This document shows, one piece after another, positions 22,832 through 34,176 of a DNA stretch of 64,000 nucleotides. The translations under genes and the position numbers were made by a program. Every line of letters begins with the position of its first letter. Position 1 is the first letter of the stretch. The stretch comes from Daedaleopsis sinensis (Eukaryota; Basidiomycota; Agaricomycetes; Polyporales; Polyporaceae), in NCBI GenBank assembly GCA_033807695.1, contig CM066307.1, positions 2,480,001 through 2,544,000 of the forward strand, read 5' to 3'. Below the pieces are notes generated by a model that saw nothing but the letters and a program-made list of their open reading frames with translations, made no database searches and was not told where the DNA came from.

Positions 22832-23339
22832 ATGTCGAAAGTGCCGCTGTCCAAGATCAAGGCCCTTACATTCCACAGCGACCGCGACACGCTCTCGCGG
22901 CGGGGCAGCCCCGTCCCGCAGCTCACCTGCGTCGGCCGTCCGTGTACGCTCTACCAGCCCCACGCGGTCAGATGCACCAACTCCGGGGGCGCGGGCGCGG
23001 ATGTCGACTGGACGGTGCGTTCCAAAGTTCCAACTTCTCAGCTTCGTGCGCGCATCATGCGTAAGTAGCTTCACGGCCAGTGCGAGGCGGACCTCCCGGA
23101 CTCGCTGCGATTCGGGAAGGTGCAGGTGTCGTGTGAGGGCTGCAACGGACCGGGCGACACATATGTCTTGAAGGGTGTGTGCCGCGCTCATCCCCTCCCG
23201 TCTCGTCGTCGCTCACCCCCGGGGTGGACAGGCTCCTGCGGGCTCGAGTACACGCTCGTGCAGATCCCCAGCAGCCTCCGCGGCGGCGCAGACGCAGATA
23301 ACCCCGCGTACCCCGTGCGCCTCTCGCACTGGCTCCACG
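22832..23339 (+). pseudogene. SARAF (store-operated calcium entry regulator) fragment
   Basis: The lumenal domain of SARAF (DUF1183) is clear. Exon 1 (22832-23014) runs from MSKVPLSKIKALTF through SPVPQLTCVGRPC to GADVDWT. Exon 2 (23081-23174) runs from CEADLPDSLRFGKVQVSCEG to YVLKG. Exon 3 (23232-23339) runs from SCGLEYTLVQIPSSLRGG to LSHWLH. In other organisms SARAF is an ER membrane protein that slows store-operated calcium entry. Here there is no signal peptide before the ATG. The transmembrane segment and cytoplasmic tail are missing too: about 70 bases after exon 3 the sequence becomes the start of duplication copy 2 (about 23410), giving a stop near 23489. I read it as truncated at the duplication junction. 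Exon structure and Cys residues are well kept, so truncation is probably not ancient. Confidence 0.8.
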
Positions 23340-23489
23340 GTGCGTCCTGTCCTGTCTCGCCCACCACGGCGCTCAACACCCGCCAACGCAGACCTCAGCG
23401 AGGACAGGAACGGCCCGAGGGGATCCCAGAAGCGCGTTTCGCTGAGTCTGGACTCCGAGTCAGTAACCTTTCGGACTGCAGCAGCCTGA

Positions 23490-25028
23490 CTTGAGTCTGA
23501 GCTCTTCGACCTCTCTCTTTCGCCCCGCTCCTTGTGTCAGGTATTCTGGATGGCTGATACTATAGGGGAGAGACGCGCTAGTGGCACGCCCTCGGACAGA
23601 AGGGGCCGCGGCACGACTGGCACTGGCACAAACTCCGAGCCTGAGTCTCGCCGAGCGGGTGTATCGCGCCAACGAGAAAAGCGGAATGTAGAACTCATGC
23701 ATTGCGCTCATTCGACGATTTGCGACCCCCGCCTCACACTCCGAGTCACGCAGCCCCAACAGCGGCTTCAGCGCCCCTCCTCCTGAAGAGCATTGTCCGT
23801 CTCTGTTGTCACATACACCCGGACTCGGATCTATGGCAGCTCAGCTTTCTGCCGCATCTTCCTAGTCTCAACGGCCTGTCATGGTCAGTCTCCACACAGG
23901 TCGCAGCGAGAACAAAGGCACAATCAGTCATCCGGAACCCTTGCTGGGCAACTTCCCACTAGTAGCACCGGCGGAGGTTTCATATACATATTCACTGCTG
24001 CTCTCGTCCCCAGTCGGGGTCGTCTGTACCAGCGCCACCCATCGGCTGCGGCTGGTGTCCGGACAAGCTCGTGCAGGCTTGCAATGCCTGGACGTCGGAC
24101 TGCGGGGCCCAGATACACGATCACCCGGATTCATTCCTCTGCGCGGGGACCACGGGTACGGAAGGGCGAATCGGAATAGCGACTCGACCATAACTGTGAT
24201 GACGGACTCCTCGGAGTTCGCCTTCCGCTTCTTCGGTGAATCGGCGAGGAACGGATAACCTGGGTTGGCAGCGTTTAGCAAACAGCCGTGCCCGTAGCCA
24301 TGTCGCCAAGGAGCTGGCACGTATCATATATTCGGGTCAACGATATTGAGCAAACTTTGTACTATATGCCTGTCACTGGTGCTATCGTCTCGTGTTTTAC
24401 TACCGTTGGAGAGTGTCTCCAACCCCGGCCTCTAGTTGGCTTGACTTCAAGTTGCCCGAGCTCCCAAGGGTGTCGGTCTCCGAGTCCTTTGCCACGTTGA
24501 TACTAATCAACTTCGAAGAGCCATCGTGATTGTGAGCCTGTGTGCTCCGTCAGTCAAGGTATATCACGAGCAACAACACCAGTGGCCGCGCACCTGTGGT
24601 ACATTCCACGGTACATTCCACCGTTCCTTTGTCGCGAGATGCTCCGCGCGCGCGATAGACCGCAGGCCAAAGAACTCGCCGTTTTCGAAGACGCGCACGC
24701 CCCGGCTAAGCAGTATTTTTCGTGAATTGAGCCTGCATTTTTGAATCGTCGTTATGAGTGCGCTGTGGAAGCACATCTGGGATTGAGAACCTACACGGTC
24801 AGCAGAGTTATTCCGTACACTGGTGCCCGGATGTGACGGTGAGAGTCAGCTCCTAAAACGACTCGGAGTAGATCCTGGCGACATGCTTGCCCACCTTTCG
24901 TGCTTATAAGACTGATACTCGCACCGATGACGGTTTGGGGAAATGCGAGTGCCTATAAATACCCTCCCTGAGATACTTGCGTCGACTTAAATGTCAAACT
25001 AAACTTACGCAAGATAACGAAATGACGT
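23490..25028. other. flank downstream of decayed DUF6534 copy 5, no recognised gene
   Basis: Duplicate of 18.1-19.8 kb. One minus-strand frame (23928-24320) is open for 130 codons and contains a basic SPKKRKANSEES stretch. The matching frame in the other copy is interrupted, so I do not call it a gene. Confidence 0.35.
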
Positions 25029-26693
25029 TCAAGATACTAAGGCTGCAGTGTTAACGTGACTTTCATCTGGAGCTACTTGTCCTGCGTACCAATGCAGCAG
25101 CCCTATATTTATTTGTCATGAGCAGGAATCAAAGACGGTAGGAAGCGGCGGGCTCTACTTACCAGTATTGACGACGTATGTTTGTAATTTGTCGGCAAGT
25201 GGTTCGGATCTAGATAAAGTTATGTCAATACTCAAGTAACACCGAGAATGTATATTCATAACGTGCTTCGCTGCTGTATCAGTCTGAGAGCGGCTCTTGT
25301 AGAGCATACTGCATAAAGAGCCTGAGATCAACAGGTCCCCAACTGTTGCCAGTGAGACAGATACTGCGACCAGGATCTGCACGATTCACATGTCAGTGAA
25401 GCTTCTACAGGGCATGTCAGCCATATGTATCTCACATTGAAGATAGTGAGACCACAGTCAAGGATTCTAAAGAACTCAGTAAGTTCTAGTACATGTATTG
25501 ACAAATGCGAAACTCACGATTTGGTTACGAGCACTGACAGTAGGCCAGTATTAATCATTGCTATTTTGAGACTCGAGCAGCTGAGTAGACACACCTGTAG
25601 CTGCTCCTAAGACATCGTAGACCTGATCAGTTCAAGCTCATAAATTCTCCGGAAAGCGGCTTCGTACCCAACGCCGCGATTATTAAGAGAGCCTATGGAT
25701 TTTCATGAAGCAATGAGCATCCCGTATGTTATCGTATTATCGTTCCGCACTTACCGCAATCCCAGAGACCAAACGGTATGAATCTCCCACTGTGTGCCGC
25801 CGCCAGACCATTTCCGTTAGTAACCCGACAATCGGCGGTGGTTTGACGTCACGAGAGCACGACGAGAACTCACTGAGATAAACTCGTCTGATGAAAAACC
25901 TAGAACAAAGTGTCATAATAGGCACGTGTTCATCATAAGGAAGAGCGACATCTCACATCTGGGAGACAAGCATGGTGATAGCCTGTGTGTAGCATGAGAT
26001 ACGACCAGTATCTTCAAGGAGCCCCACTATACGCACTGAGATTATGGGACAAATCTTCATAACACCATGGGTATCTGGTTGAGCTAGCTGAGCGAGAAGG
26101 ATCGTGTTGTAGTACGTACTTCTATAGACCTGGAGCAGCCTTGTAAGTATGAGATCACTTCACAGTGAACTCGGCATCGAATCTGCGTACCAGATTCGGA
26201 GTAGCAATGCATCTGGATCAGCGTAATCCGTGATCAATTGATTGTAACTGTCTCTTCATATGAGAATGATGAGACATTGCGAGCTCAAAGCACTCACGAT
26301 CCATGCATCGTCAGGACTATGTGTAACGTCTCCATGGTCCTGTATTGAAGTGACAGTTCTAATTGCGAGCTACAATCTTCAATGAACTGCAACAACTTAC
26401 GTTATGCTAACCACCTAGTAAGTACGTATCAGGTCAGTAAACAAGTATATGAGATACCACAGAGCAACTGACCAAGCTACGGATGAACAACGAGTCCGTT
26501 CCCTGAAACAATTGGACGTATCGGTACAGTTGATGTAGAAAAAAGCCATATAGTCTAGCAGAGAACGTGAGGATGGTAGCACATGGCCACGTCTCAAATA
26601 GAGGAACTAAAAGACTCACACTGCACTCAGAAATGTACAGATGAGGAGCGCTCCCAGAATGTCGCCTACGTCGCTGGGTACAGGGGGAACCAT
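25029..26693 (-). pseudogene. DUF6534 gene, copy 5, truncated and diverged
   Basis: Sister of copy 4 from the segmental duplication. ATG 26693 opens MVPPVPSDVGDILGALLICT. It keeps YGFFLHQLYRYVQLFQGTDS, FFIRRVYLS, SLATVGDLLISGSLCSMLYK and DKLQTYVVNTG. The last exon reads LLHWYAGQVAPDESHVNT and ends TGA 25029-25031, again without the IYIGFD signature, the micro-exon or the polar tail. Both sisters share the same truncation point, so the C-terminus was lost before the segment duplicated. Expression as a short membrane protein cannot be excluded. Confidence 0.7.
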
Positions 26694-26751
26694 CGCGAGA
26701 ACGAAGCCCAAGTTGGCAGTGTATCTCTAGTAGCAGGGTGAGGCGAGGGGG

Positions 26752-26757
26752 TTTATA
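26752..26757 (-). promoter_or_regulatory. TATA box candidate, DUF6534 copy 5
   Basis: TATAAA on the minus strand 59 bases before the ATG at 26693; equivalent to the element at 21500. Confidence 0.5.
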
Positions 26758-26759
26758 TG

Positions 26760-27550
26760 TAGAGTCCTCAGATAGAACCTGCTATCTAACTTCAGCCATC
26801 TGACCTTGTTCTGTGGTGCTGCGAGCAGTCAATGCACCACCACGGTGGCTATCGGCATACCTCCGGCAAGAGTGAATGAGTGAGGCCTCGGGGAGATGAA
26901 CAAACCTTGCATTGTAATTGAATGATATACTTCAGCACGGATTAGGCAGTGACAGTGAGAGTATGAATCCGATGAGAAGATGTAGCCACAGCTCGCCTAT
27001 GCTCACCTACGTGGGAGAACCATGTCCGACACCTGTGTCTAGACCAAACTTGAGAACGCATGCGACTGGTACGGTAGACTCCAAGTGCTTACGAGCGGCA
27101 AGCCGCTTGCAAAGCCGTAAAACCACCTGGTTTTATGTTCTAGCGTGTTAACCTTGCGCGAGTGTGGGGTCAGAGCTTACCACGAGTGATAGATGTATCA
27201 TACACGCACGATCTTCTGAAAGTTCGGATGTGATGGACTCTAATAATATATAAGCTTTGATTTGGGCGGGGTCATAACTACGACCGTCAACCACTCACAA
27301 TGCGGGAAGTGCAACGGGTGCGCACAGGTGCTTCGAATTCAGTGCTTGAGCGTCAACAGATGACCGAACCTTGTACAGTTTCAGTTGTCGCTCGACCGGA
27401 AGGTTTGCTGAATGATGCACCGCTCCATACACCCCGGTTCTATCTCGAGATGCAGGTACATTGCCCTCAGCAGTGTGAGAAGGGGAATTACCCCATCGAA
27501 GCGGGCCATAGATAAGATGACCAAATGTTGGTGCGTCTGTGGTCAGTGAG
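26760..27550. repeat. DUF6534 upstream module, copy B
   Basis: Second copy of the module at 21600-22400. The minus-strand frame from IYGPLRWGNSPSHTAE to SKHLCAPVALPAL is open here (about 27300-27500), though a 2-base loss breaks it upstream relative to copy C. Confidence 0.75.
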
Positions 27551-28009
27551 CGAGCTCTCGCATTCCACCGGGAAGTAACATGTTATCTATCTCTTAATCT
27601 ATACACCGGACATAATTTTGAGTTGAGGTCAGGAGGAAGTAGACATACGCACGCCGAGCTGCGCGTCGGCTTGCCGACGAGTTTGACACTGACAGCCAGA
27701 TGGCCGATGAGGCGTGACTGGACAGATTCATCTCAATCGATCGAGACGGGAAGAACCAGGACTATCTGTAGCGTTCTGATATGTGTACACACCAGAAGGA
27801 CGTTGGGATGTTGAAAGCGTTCCGTTCAGTAGGTCCCCATCGTATACCTAGGGGAGACAACACCCGGGGCGGTGGGTTGACCAGCTGAGGACATCATAGA
27901 AGAAGTCGTCACCATGGATGCGGTCGTGGTCGTACTCGTAGTCTGCCTCCAAGCCCGGTACTTGCTCAAATTACTGCTCTACATATTTAACATTGAAATA
28001 GAGAGATGC

Positions 28010-28245
28010 GGCGCCGATGTACCAGGTTCGATGGCAAGTTCATGATGGAGGACCTAAGCGTTGTAAGCGCCGATGAAATTCGGCCACATCTGCGCCGCGT
28101 TCGGGCGCACGTCCCGGGCTCTTTCAATACGTACACGGTTGGTTGAGCGGACTACACTGGCACACTCGCACGCATCCCCTTTCTCTCCCGACTGTCTGCT
28201 TCCCGTATACTCGACCTCGCAACTCCCGCATCGCAAGGACACGAG
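28010..28245 (+). pseudogene. SARAF 5' flank without the gene
   Basis: Matches the region just upstream of the SARAF fragment (22620-22835), including CTGCTTCCCG...CTCGACCTC and the CATCG-AAG-ACACGA block that precedes the ATG. Coding sequence is absent. The homology stops where the start codon should be and a different fragment begins. Confidence 0.65.
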
Positions 28246-28385
28246 CCGAGGCCGGAGTCATGCCTGACTCGCCTACCGAAGCTGACTGTGGTGGGGTCAT
28301 GTGCAGACACGCGTGCAGACGAGCAGGGGCGGGAGCGCGAGCCTTTGCGCGAATGACGGGGTGGGGTGCGTGTGACATCAACGAT
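28246..28385 (-). pseudogene. fragment of the 34-37 kb membrane-protein gene
   Basis: On the minus strand it reads TRTPPRHSRKGSRSRPCSSA, then RVSAHDPTTVSFGRRVRHDS. This matches the cytoplasmic tail of the gene at 34177-37118 (35.5-35.64 kb), which reads RTPPRHSRNGSRSRPSSSAR there. Several of the differences are CpG to CpA or TpG changes. It has no start or splice context and is an inserted scrap. Confidence 0.8.
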
Positions 28386-30253
28386 CTTCCATCCTGTCAC
28401 CTCGGTATGAGTGTGGACATTTCGCGCAATGTCCGGTCTTGAGCGTTGAGATTCACCTGCATCTGTGCGCAGGATGTCAGGCCGCACACTCGGAGGGCGA
28501 ACACTCTGAAAGCGCGCCATCAGCTAGAGCTGGTAGGTGTCCGCGTCCGTGTTCGGCGCCTTGCCGAGGTGTGCGAGGAGGGGCGATCCATGAGGCACAA
28601 GCGAGCCGATTCGTTTCGAAGGATGGTTCCCTTTTAAAGAGAGTCATTGTTGTCGTCCACGCAAGCGTGAGCGAGGACGTAGTCTGCGATAAGTAGCTTA
28701 GTATCCGGAAACGGCGCCCAACAGAGATTGCGCAGTACTTATCCTGGGGGACGGACGGTGAGCGCAGGCGATCCGAGACAGCAAGACATGCTCGGGTCTG
28801 CTCCGGGGGAAGAGAAGCGGCGACTGCCATCCCGTCGCGCTGTACAGTCGCGACACTGTAGCATCATCCGCATGCAACCCGACTCTTCCTCGGGCTTCAT
28901 GCATCATGCAGTACGGACGGACGTACTCCGAGACCACTGGGGGCTCCACGAGGTGTCCGTCTCAGATCGCCGCGGCAGGGCGCGAGCTATTGACTAGATT
29001 GCACATACTTATGCCCCGCCAGACGTCGCAGAACTACGCGCACTCTCCTTTTCGCAGTCTGGCCCCGCGTCGCGATCTGCCTGCTCATGGGTGTCACTGC
29101 GACCGCCGCACCGTCACGCCGTCCTGACGCGTCCACGGTCGCGGTATACCACTCAAGCGCATACTTACCTCGTATCGTAGGCCTCAAACCGTCAGCTGAA
29201 GCTTGAAGCTTCAACGTCGGTGAGAACCCGGACGGCGCGGTAGTTCCTAGCCTTGTGCATACTATAAGCACCTGCACGGTGTCCGCTTGGGACAGTCCAC
29301 CGTGACACGGTCTAGTATCATGCTTCCGTGCGTGCAAAGTTCAAGGTCGGACGTACGTTTACATGCTTCCCCCACCCATCTCCCGCAACGCGGAGCAGCG
29401 CAGCTTCCGGGCGAGCTACGCGGCCCCGAGCCAGCCTCCAGGGGCATCGCGAGGAATGCGGCTGCGAGCTTCGCGTACATGCCCGTACAGCTCGTCAGTA
29501 TCGGTGTTGTTGCCGGTGGTAGTGGTGGCGACAGTAGAGACCTACTAGAGAGCACAGGCAGGAGCAGGAGGAGCAGGAGCGAGAGCAAGAGCAAGAGCAG
29601 GAGCATGTAAGGATGCGGGACGCGAGCGGGTCGGCGAGCACGACGGCGGACGGCAACCGCGGTGGCGAGGAGGGCGAAGATGTCGAGGAGCGGGTGGAGG
29701 AGGAGGAGTGTATAGCAGGAGCGTGTCGTCGAGCGCGGGCGCGAGCTAGCGCCGAGCAGACAAACGCCTCTCAGCACGCTCTCAGTAGGGTGATATGCAT
29801 ATGGCGTCGACTGCGCACGCCCAATTGGTATGGTGTCATTCCTGATGTTCTAAAATATGTGGGAGGTTTCGAGATCAGGATCATGTTCCAAACATAGTTG
29901 AGGTGAGCAGCTCACTAGCATGGGCCGTGACCTCAGGCTGGAGTCCCTAGTATGGCTTTCGGAGGCGTTGTGTATGTTACGTTTGCACGACAGCAGTCGT
30001 TGAAGTAAATAAACCTCACTGACGAAGGGAACGAGCTTACATACATGGAACGAACGTGCAAAGCAAAGGTGAGCGCTACAAATCAGAATGATCACCAGTG
30101 GTCGTCCGCAATTCCCACTATCATCGCACAACAGGAGTAGATCAAGAGATCGAGAAGTGTCTGGCTACAAATTCCTCTCGATGTCAACACTTGTACATAG
30201 GAAGTGAGATGGATCACATTCACTCACCACCACCGATGCCATACAATCCCAGC
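28386..30253. other. no recognised gene; simple AGG/AGC-rich stretch
   Basis: No family motif was found. Around 29550-29620 there is an imperfect (GAGCAG)n/(AGGAGC)n purine stretch; the long Leu-rich minus-strand frame (29262-29777) owes its hydrophobicity to this repeat, so I do not call it a membrane protein. Confidence 0.45.
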
Positions 30254-32411
30254 CTATGCCAGCGACCTTAGCTCGAACTCTGCAGATGGTTCGCGCCCGT
30301 GGCCTTCTGTCATTTTGTTGTCCAGAGTCACGCGAGAAGCGCCGATCCTAGTGTGTGTCGAGATCCTGGAGGTCGTCGAGCTCTGGAATGCATCTACGTG
30401 TATTCTTGCCGCATTGATCGATGTGTTGACCGAGGAGGTACTCTCTTGTCGTGGCTGGCGAAGGTTGATGCTGTGAGCAGCGCAAAAAGTTCAGTATACA
30501 CCTTGATAACCTCTGCAGAAAAACTAACTCACGCTACTAGGATGCCGTTTGTATACACTGGTCAACGTGTACTATGAGCAAGTTGCAGATAACGACACCG
30601 AGAAAGAGCGTACATATGGTCAATACCGAGTCGACGCCGATGAAGATCATCGCCTTTGGGTATGCGGTGGACTGTACTCCGATAGTTAGTCAGTTACGAA
30701 CAGGCACCCAGTAGTGACAGGACTCACAAAGGCGATGGTCAGAGTAGCACATATACTACGGAGGATATATTAGTGTCTTATCGAAGCGCATAGACGGCAC
30801 GAGCTTACGCGGTCGTGAGGCCTACAAGATAGTATGGTAGATAAATCATAAGCGTCATGCACCTTTCATTGAAGGTGGTAGTAGTACAAACCAGTCGCCA
30901 TAGTGTATGCCGTTAGTTTGTCCAGCAGCGAGTTGGTCCTGTGGGTGAGAGATGGGAGCTTGACCCCCGAGTCGATTTGGGGGTATCACGTACCTAACAA
31001 AGCCCGAACGTTTGCCTCGCAGGAAAATCGTCATCACCGTCGTCAACAGTACGTCGATCAATACGCCGAAGCCGAATCCGATGGTCACAATCCACTATGA
31101 TATAGTACACATCGTCACCGTTAATTGTTCAACTCGAGTGAGTTACTTACCACCGAAGATTCGAACTCCGAGACCTCATTCGCAACAACCCTGTGAGTAC
31201 CAAGTGAGTTAATAGTGGCGAAGATAACTTCAGGGAAAGCTGTTCAACTCACACCTTGTACGTCGCAGCTTGCATGATGCGTGAGTGGATTACTTGAAGG
31301 GGGCACCCACAACTAGGCAGTACTTACCAATGGAACATCCTGTAATGAAGCCGCTTGTCAGTTGCACAAAGTCAATGTGGCCGAAGTCTTCGATGCGCCT
31401 CACCAAGCTCCCCAAGCACGAGGAAGATCTGGCAGGCAACGGTCATAGTGCATATGTCATTGGATCTATGATATTGTGACTAGACTGCTCACTATAATCA
31501 TGACGAAGAATCGATACCGCTGATCGACTGAGATCGAGTGTTAGCGGATGTTTCGACGGAGGCAGCGAACCTACTTGCTTCGCCAGATACGATACGCGAA
31601 GAAGCTGTACACAATCTGTCAGCGTATAACACAACATCGGCCGCGAATCTGCAACTTACGCTTGGCAGAGAATAACTGTCACACCCTGTAGATAGAGTGC
31701 GATCAGCAAGGCTACTGCTCACACGGACACATTATCCACACCGTAATCATTGGGAGAGACTTGGTAATGCGGCGCGTCAACGACAGCATTTGATGTCTTA
31801 TGTTAAAGCACACACCTTCACGGACCTTGATGCCTGTTATCAGAAGACGAACACTTCGAGGTTAATGACATGCTGACCATATATCGACAAGCAGCAACTT
31901 GGTCGGTTGGAAGAAGTTGTGGATGAGTCTGATGTACCTGGAGCACACCTAGTTAGTGTCGTGAGCGAAGTCAAGTACCATCAGTTACGCACAGCCAGTC
32001 TATAGAGGCCACCGTGTAGAGTGTGTCCATAGCACTTGCATACCGCTATCAGGTCCACATTTGAATATATCAATGGGAGACTCACATGAGCGAGCAAACC
32101 TACATCCCTTGACTACTCAGCGTCAGCGAAACAATAGGAAATCCTAAGCTCACGTAAACCTTCATATGCCAGGCATCGCTGGTATAGACACTGAAGTAGT
32201 TGAAGGCTTGATTGATTGCCACACCGTACAATCTACCACAGGGGACTCGCACACGTGAGCTTGATTCGCAACTCCCAACGAGACAAACGTACATCAGGGC
32301 AAATAGTGTTCCCAGAAACGCGGCGCCGTACGTGTTGTCTAACTGAGGGGGCTGAAGAGACAGGATAGGAACGGCGGATGTTGCAAGCGTCTGAGGCGAG
32401 CTAAGAGGCAT
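30254..32411 (-). CDS. DUF6534 membrane protein, copy 6
   Basis: ATG 32411 opens MPLSSPQTLATSAVPIL and then LDNTYGAAFLGTLFALM. After a short intron comes LYGVAINQAFNYFSVYTSDA. Further minus-strand exons give YIRLIHNFFQPTKLLLVDIW, GVTVILCQA joined to FFAYRIWRSK, FGHIDFVQLTSGFITG, VLIDVLLTTVMTIFLRGKRS, ICATLTIAF and AYPKAMIFIGVDSV. The polar tail includes TSSVNTSINAARIHVDAFQ and ends FELRSLA, TAG 30254-30256. This is the most divergent of the six but keeps all blocks, including the C-terminus lost from copies 4 and 5. One or two junctions (near 31400 and 30580) do not resolve cleanly by eye and may hide a frameshift. Membrane protein of unknown function. Confidence 0.75.
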
Positions 32412-32639
32412 GATCTCCGTCAGTGCGTAGATACGCTTGTCCTCTTCCAGACCTCGTGGGCGCCGTCGGATTTTGCTAAGTCGCGCTCGGTAGTGCGGTG
32501 GTAGTACTAGGCGAGTCGAGTCGAGAGATGCGTTCAGAGTGTGGGTTACACTGTGTGAGAGATGAAGAAAGCGGAGAGGGACAGCGACGCGTGTCTGGAG
32601 TCCAGCTGAAGAGGGGGAGAGCTGGCAGTGTATCTTAGC

Positions 32640-33440
32640 AGGGTGAGGTGAGGAGGGTTTATATGCAGAGATAGAACGAGCTACGATGCTTGCGCTATAC
32701 CATCAAACCCGCGGTGGCTATCGGCATACTTCTGGCAAGGGTGATTGAGCGAGGTTTCGGGGAGATGAACAACCTTTGCATTGTAATTGAATGATATACT
32801 TAGCACCAAAGTGATGAGGCAGTCACTATGACGGTGAGAGTACGAATCCGATAAGAAGATGTAGCCACAGCTCGCCTATGCTTACCTTTGTGGGAGAATC
32901 ACGTCCGACACCTGTGCCCAAGCTTGAGACATCGTGCGACTACGGTAGGCTGGTAGTACCTACGAGGGGCGAGCCGCTTGTGAAGAACCACCCGGCACTA
33001 TCATATTCTAGCGCGTTACCCTTGCGCGAGTGCAGGGTCAGAGTTTATCATGTATGATAGATGTATCATACACGCACCATCTTATAGAAGTTCGGACATC
33101 ATGGTCTCCAATAAGCTGTAACTTGGGCGCGGTCATTTTAGACATCAGAATCATGACCACTCACAGTGCGGGCAGCGCAACGGGTGCGCACAAGTGCTTC
33201 GAATTCAGTGCTTGAACATCAACAGATGACTGAACCTTGCACAGTTTCAGCTGTCGCTCGACCGGAAGGTTTGCTGAATGATGCACCGCCCCATACACCC
33301 CGGTTCCATCTCGAGATCCAGGTACATGGCCCTCGAGCTCGGCAGTGTGAGAAGGGGTATTACCCCATCGAAGTGGGCCATAGATAGGAGATGACCAAAT
33401 GTTGGTTCGTCTGTGGTCAGTGAGCGCGCTGCCGCATTCC
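32640..33440. repeat. DUF6534 upstream module, copy C
   Basis: Third copy of the module, upstream of copy 6, including the GGTTTATATGC (TATAAA on the minus strand, 32658-32663) and GATAGATGTATCAT landmarks. This copy has the cleanest minus-strand frame: 33442 to 33161, ending SKHLCAPVALPAL immediately at a GTGAGTGG donor-like site. That frame may be an exon of an unidentified gene. Confidence 0.75.
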
Positions 33441-34176
33441 ACCGGGAAGTAAACATGTTACGGTTTGTTATCAACGGTGTGCAGGGTCTGGTAGAGACGA
33501 TTAGACTCAGCGTCGGGACTGCGATCAGCGAATGCGCATCTGAGGACGTGGTGCACGCCCGTCCACCCTCGCCGAGACACACGCGTTCGGGAACAGTACT
33601 CGAACGGAACAGCGAGTGATCGATTCGAACCAGGAGTCAGGACACATGTAGGCGTGATCATAACGGGGGTCGTGAGCGTAGCAAGAGCAGCGTGAGCAGA
33701 TGAGCAGATGAGGCAGCAGCGAGTAGCTAATGGATACGGGTGGTGCAACGGATAAACGGTGTGGGTGTGTGGGTGTGGGTGGGGTAAGGTATCGCAAGGG
33801 TTCGAACGCACTAGTAGCGTGAAGGGGTATGCCCGCCCGGGCGGGAGAGGTTCGAAAATGGGTGGAGGGTGTCGCAGTAGGGGAGGGGGTAGCACATATG
33901 GAAGCGGGTTGGAGGAGGCGGGCGGGCGGTGGTAGAACGCAGAGGGAGGACAGGACAGAGGGCGGGGCGGGGGCGAAGATAAAGCGGATAATTTGACATC
34001 AACAAAGATGTAAAGTAGATGAAAGCACCAGGCGGCCGACCTGCGCCGGCCGCCCATCTAGAAGCACAACATCCTCGTCGTTCAGCGCGACGAGAGCAGA
34101 GGCAGCGAGCAGACGACAGAAAACCCAAGGAGATCAAGCAGACACGGATCCGGACGGACAGACAGGGGAGCTGCGG
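33441..34176. other. 3' flank of the membrane-protein gene; GT-rich tract
   Basis: No gene was recognised. A GTGTGGGTGTGTGGGTGTGG tract lies near 33758-33782. From about here GC content rises visibly and stays high to the end of the window. Confidence 0.45.

Larger units (their letters stand above)
18064..23409. repeat. Segmental duplication of about 5.3 kb, copy 1
   Basis: Starting at a GGAACGGCCCGA...GGATCCCAGAAGCG block (about 18064), this region is repeated in the same order and orientation from about 23410. It contains a downstream flank (18.1-19.8 kb), a decayed DUF6534 gene, its upstream module and the 5' part of a SARAF gene. Similarity is high but interrupted by many small substitutions and indels, so the event is older than the 10.6-kb array at 36-64 kb. 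Confidence 0.8.
23410..28245. repeat. Segmental duplication of about 5.3 kb, copy 2
   Basis: Second copy of 18064-23409, in the same orientation and order. It ends within the SARAF 5' flank, where it meets a fragment of the membrane-protein gene from 35.5 kb. Local changes include a 12-base duplication (GGTACATTCCAC repeated near 24600). Confidence 0.8.

Noticed and set aside
29262..29777. Leu-rich minus-strand frame that looks like a membrane protein
   Set aside because: The Leu run is the translation of an AGG/AGC-type simple repeat; no splice context or family motif supports it.
33795..33860. GGTTCGAA strings suggestive of a tRNA T-loop
   Set aside because: No matching acceptor stem, anticodon arm or B-box/A-box spacing could be found around them.
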